Origin: Diplocarpon mali
Taxonomy: Eukaryota; Ascomycota; Leotiomycetes; Helotiales; Drepanopezizaceae
Assembly (NCBI GenBank): GCA_024741835.1
Contig: JAENRP010000046.1
Coordinates: 1-17,527 of the forward strand
DNA: 17,527 nucleotides
Reading direction: 5' to 3'
This document shows positions 17,438-17,527 of this stretch, piece by piece. Position numbers and translations under genes: made by a program. The notes under the pieces were generated by a model. The model ran no database searches, was not told where the DNA came from, and worked only from the letters and a program-made list of their open reading frames with translations. Within the stretch, counting starts at the first letter, position 1. Each line of letters opens with the position of its first letter.

Positions 17438-17527
17438 CGCATCACTAAAGGAGGAAAAAGGAGTTTTTATTATTTTATGCGTTTACTACCGCACCTCCCC
17501 CCTTCCCTCTCTCCCTTTATATATTTC
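17438..17527 (+). other. End of window: purine-rich then pyrimidine-rich run
   Basis: GGAGGAAAAAGGAG at about 17450-17463 is followed by a C/T-rich run (CCTCCCCCCTTCCCTCTC) at about 17493-17511. No coding signal is evident; it belongs to element D internal sequence or an unrecognised further insertion. Confidence 0.4.

Larger units (their letters stand above)
15021..17527 (+). mobile_element. Element D, LTR retrotransposon 5' part (continues past window end)
   Basis: D starts with an LTR of the same family as the solo LTR at 193 and inserts in the RT of element A. It is followed by a leader, a coding-like segment and a gag-like frame. No pol domain lies in the window, so the superfamily is not certain; the gag style is more like Ty3/gypsy or related fungal gag than copia, but I would not rely on it. 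RIP density is lower than in A: long stretches are stop-free. It carries three 23-bp palindromic repeats. Confidence 0.75.

Overview
The window looks like a transposon-only, AT-rich block from a filamentous ascomycete (Pezizomycotina-like) with active or past repeat-induced point mutation (RIP). I see no host gene, tRNA, rRNA or CRISPR. Every long coding signal is a retrotransposon polyprotein on the + strand, and its reading frame is broken almost only by TAG/TAA where Gln or Trp is expected and TGA/TAA where Arg or Trp is expected. Paired LTRs differ only by transitions. Both are the classic RIP outcome (C to T on either strand, mainly at CpA).

The block is a nest of LTR elements. The oldest, element A, is a Ty1/copia element with no visible ends. 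Its polyprotein runs from 1 to 2825 (a peptide-repeat array, then integrase, then the first half of reverse transcriptase) and resumes at 14771-15020. It is interrupted three times: by a solo LTR (about 193-440), by element B (2826-14770, duplicated target GAACC) and by element D (from 15021 to beyond the window end). B is a second copia element with 241-bp LTRs, a primer-binding site matching the anticodon arm of initiator tRNA-Met, gag, integrase, RT and RNase H. B is itself interrupted in RT by element C (6637-12991, duplicated target ATAGT), a complete Ty3/gypsy element with 292-bp LTRs, gag, PR-RT-RH-IN, a chromodomain-like C-terminus and a polypurine tract. D supplies an LTR and a gag-like frame. 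Removing each insertion rejoins the host element's frame.

The most unusual feature is a 23-bp imperfect palindrome (left half ACTCCTAGGCC, right end GCGAGT) present at least 19 times, in both orientations, in A, B and D but not found in C. Inside coding regions it is in frame and encodes T-P-R-P-G-P-R-V or, when inverted, the similar T-R-K-P-G-L-G-V. In A it forms a 10-copy array with 39/48-bp spacing. It resembles a small coding-tolerated repeat that spreads between unrelated retrotransposons, comparable in style to Rickettsia palindromic elements. That mobility is my inference; the copies, frames and orientation are seen directly.
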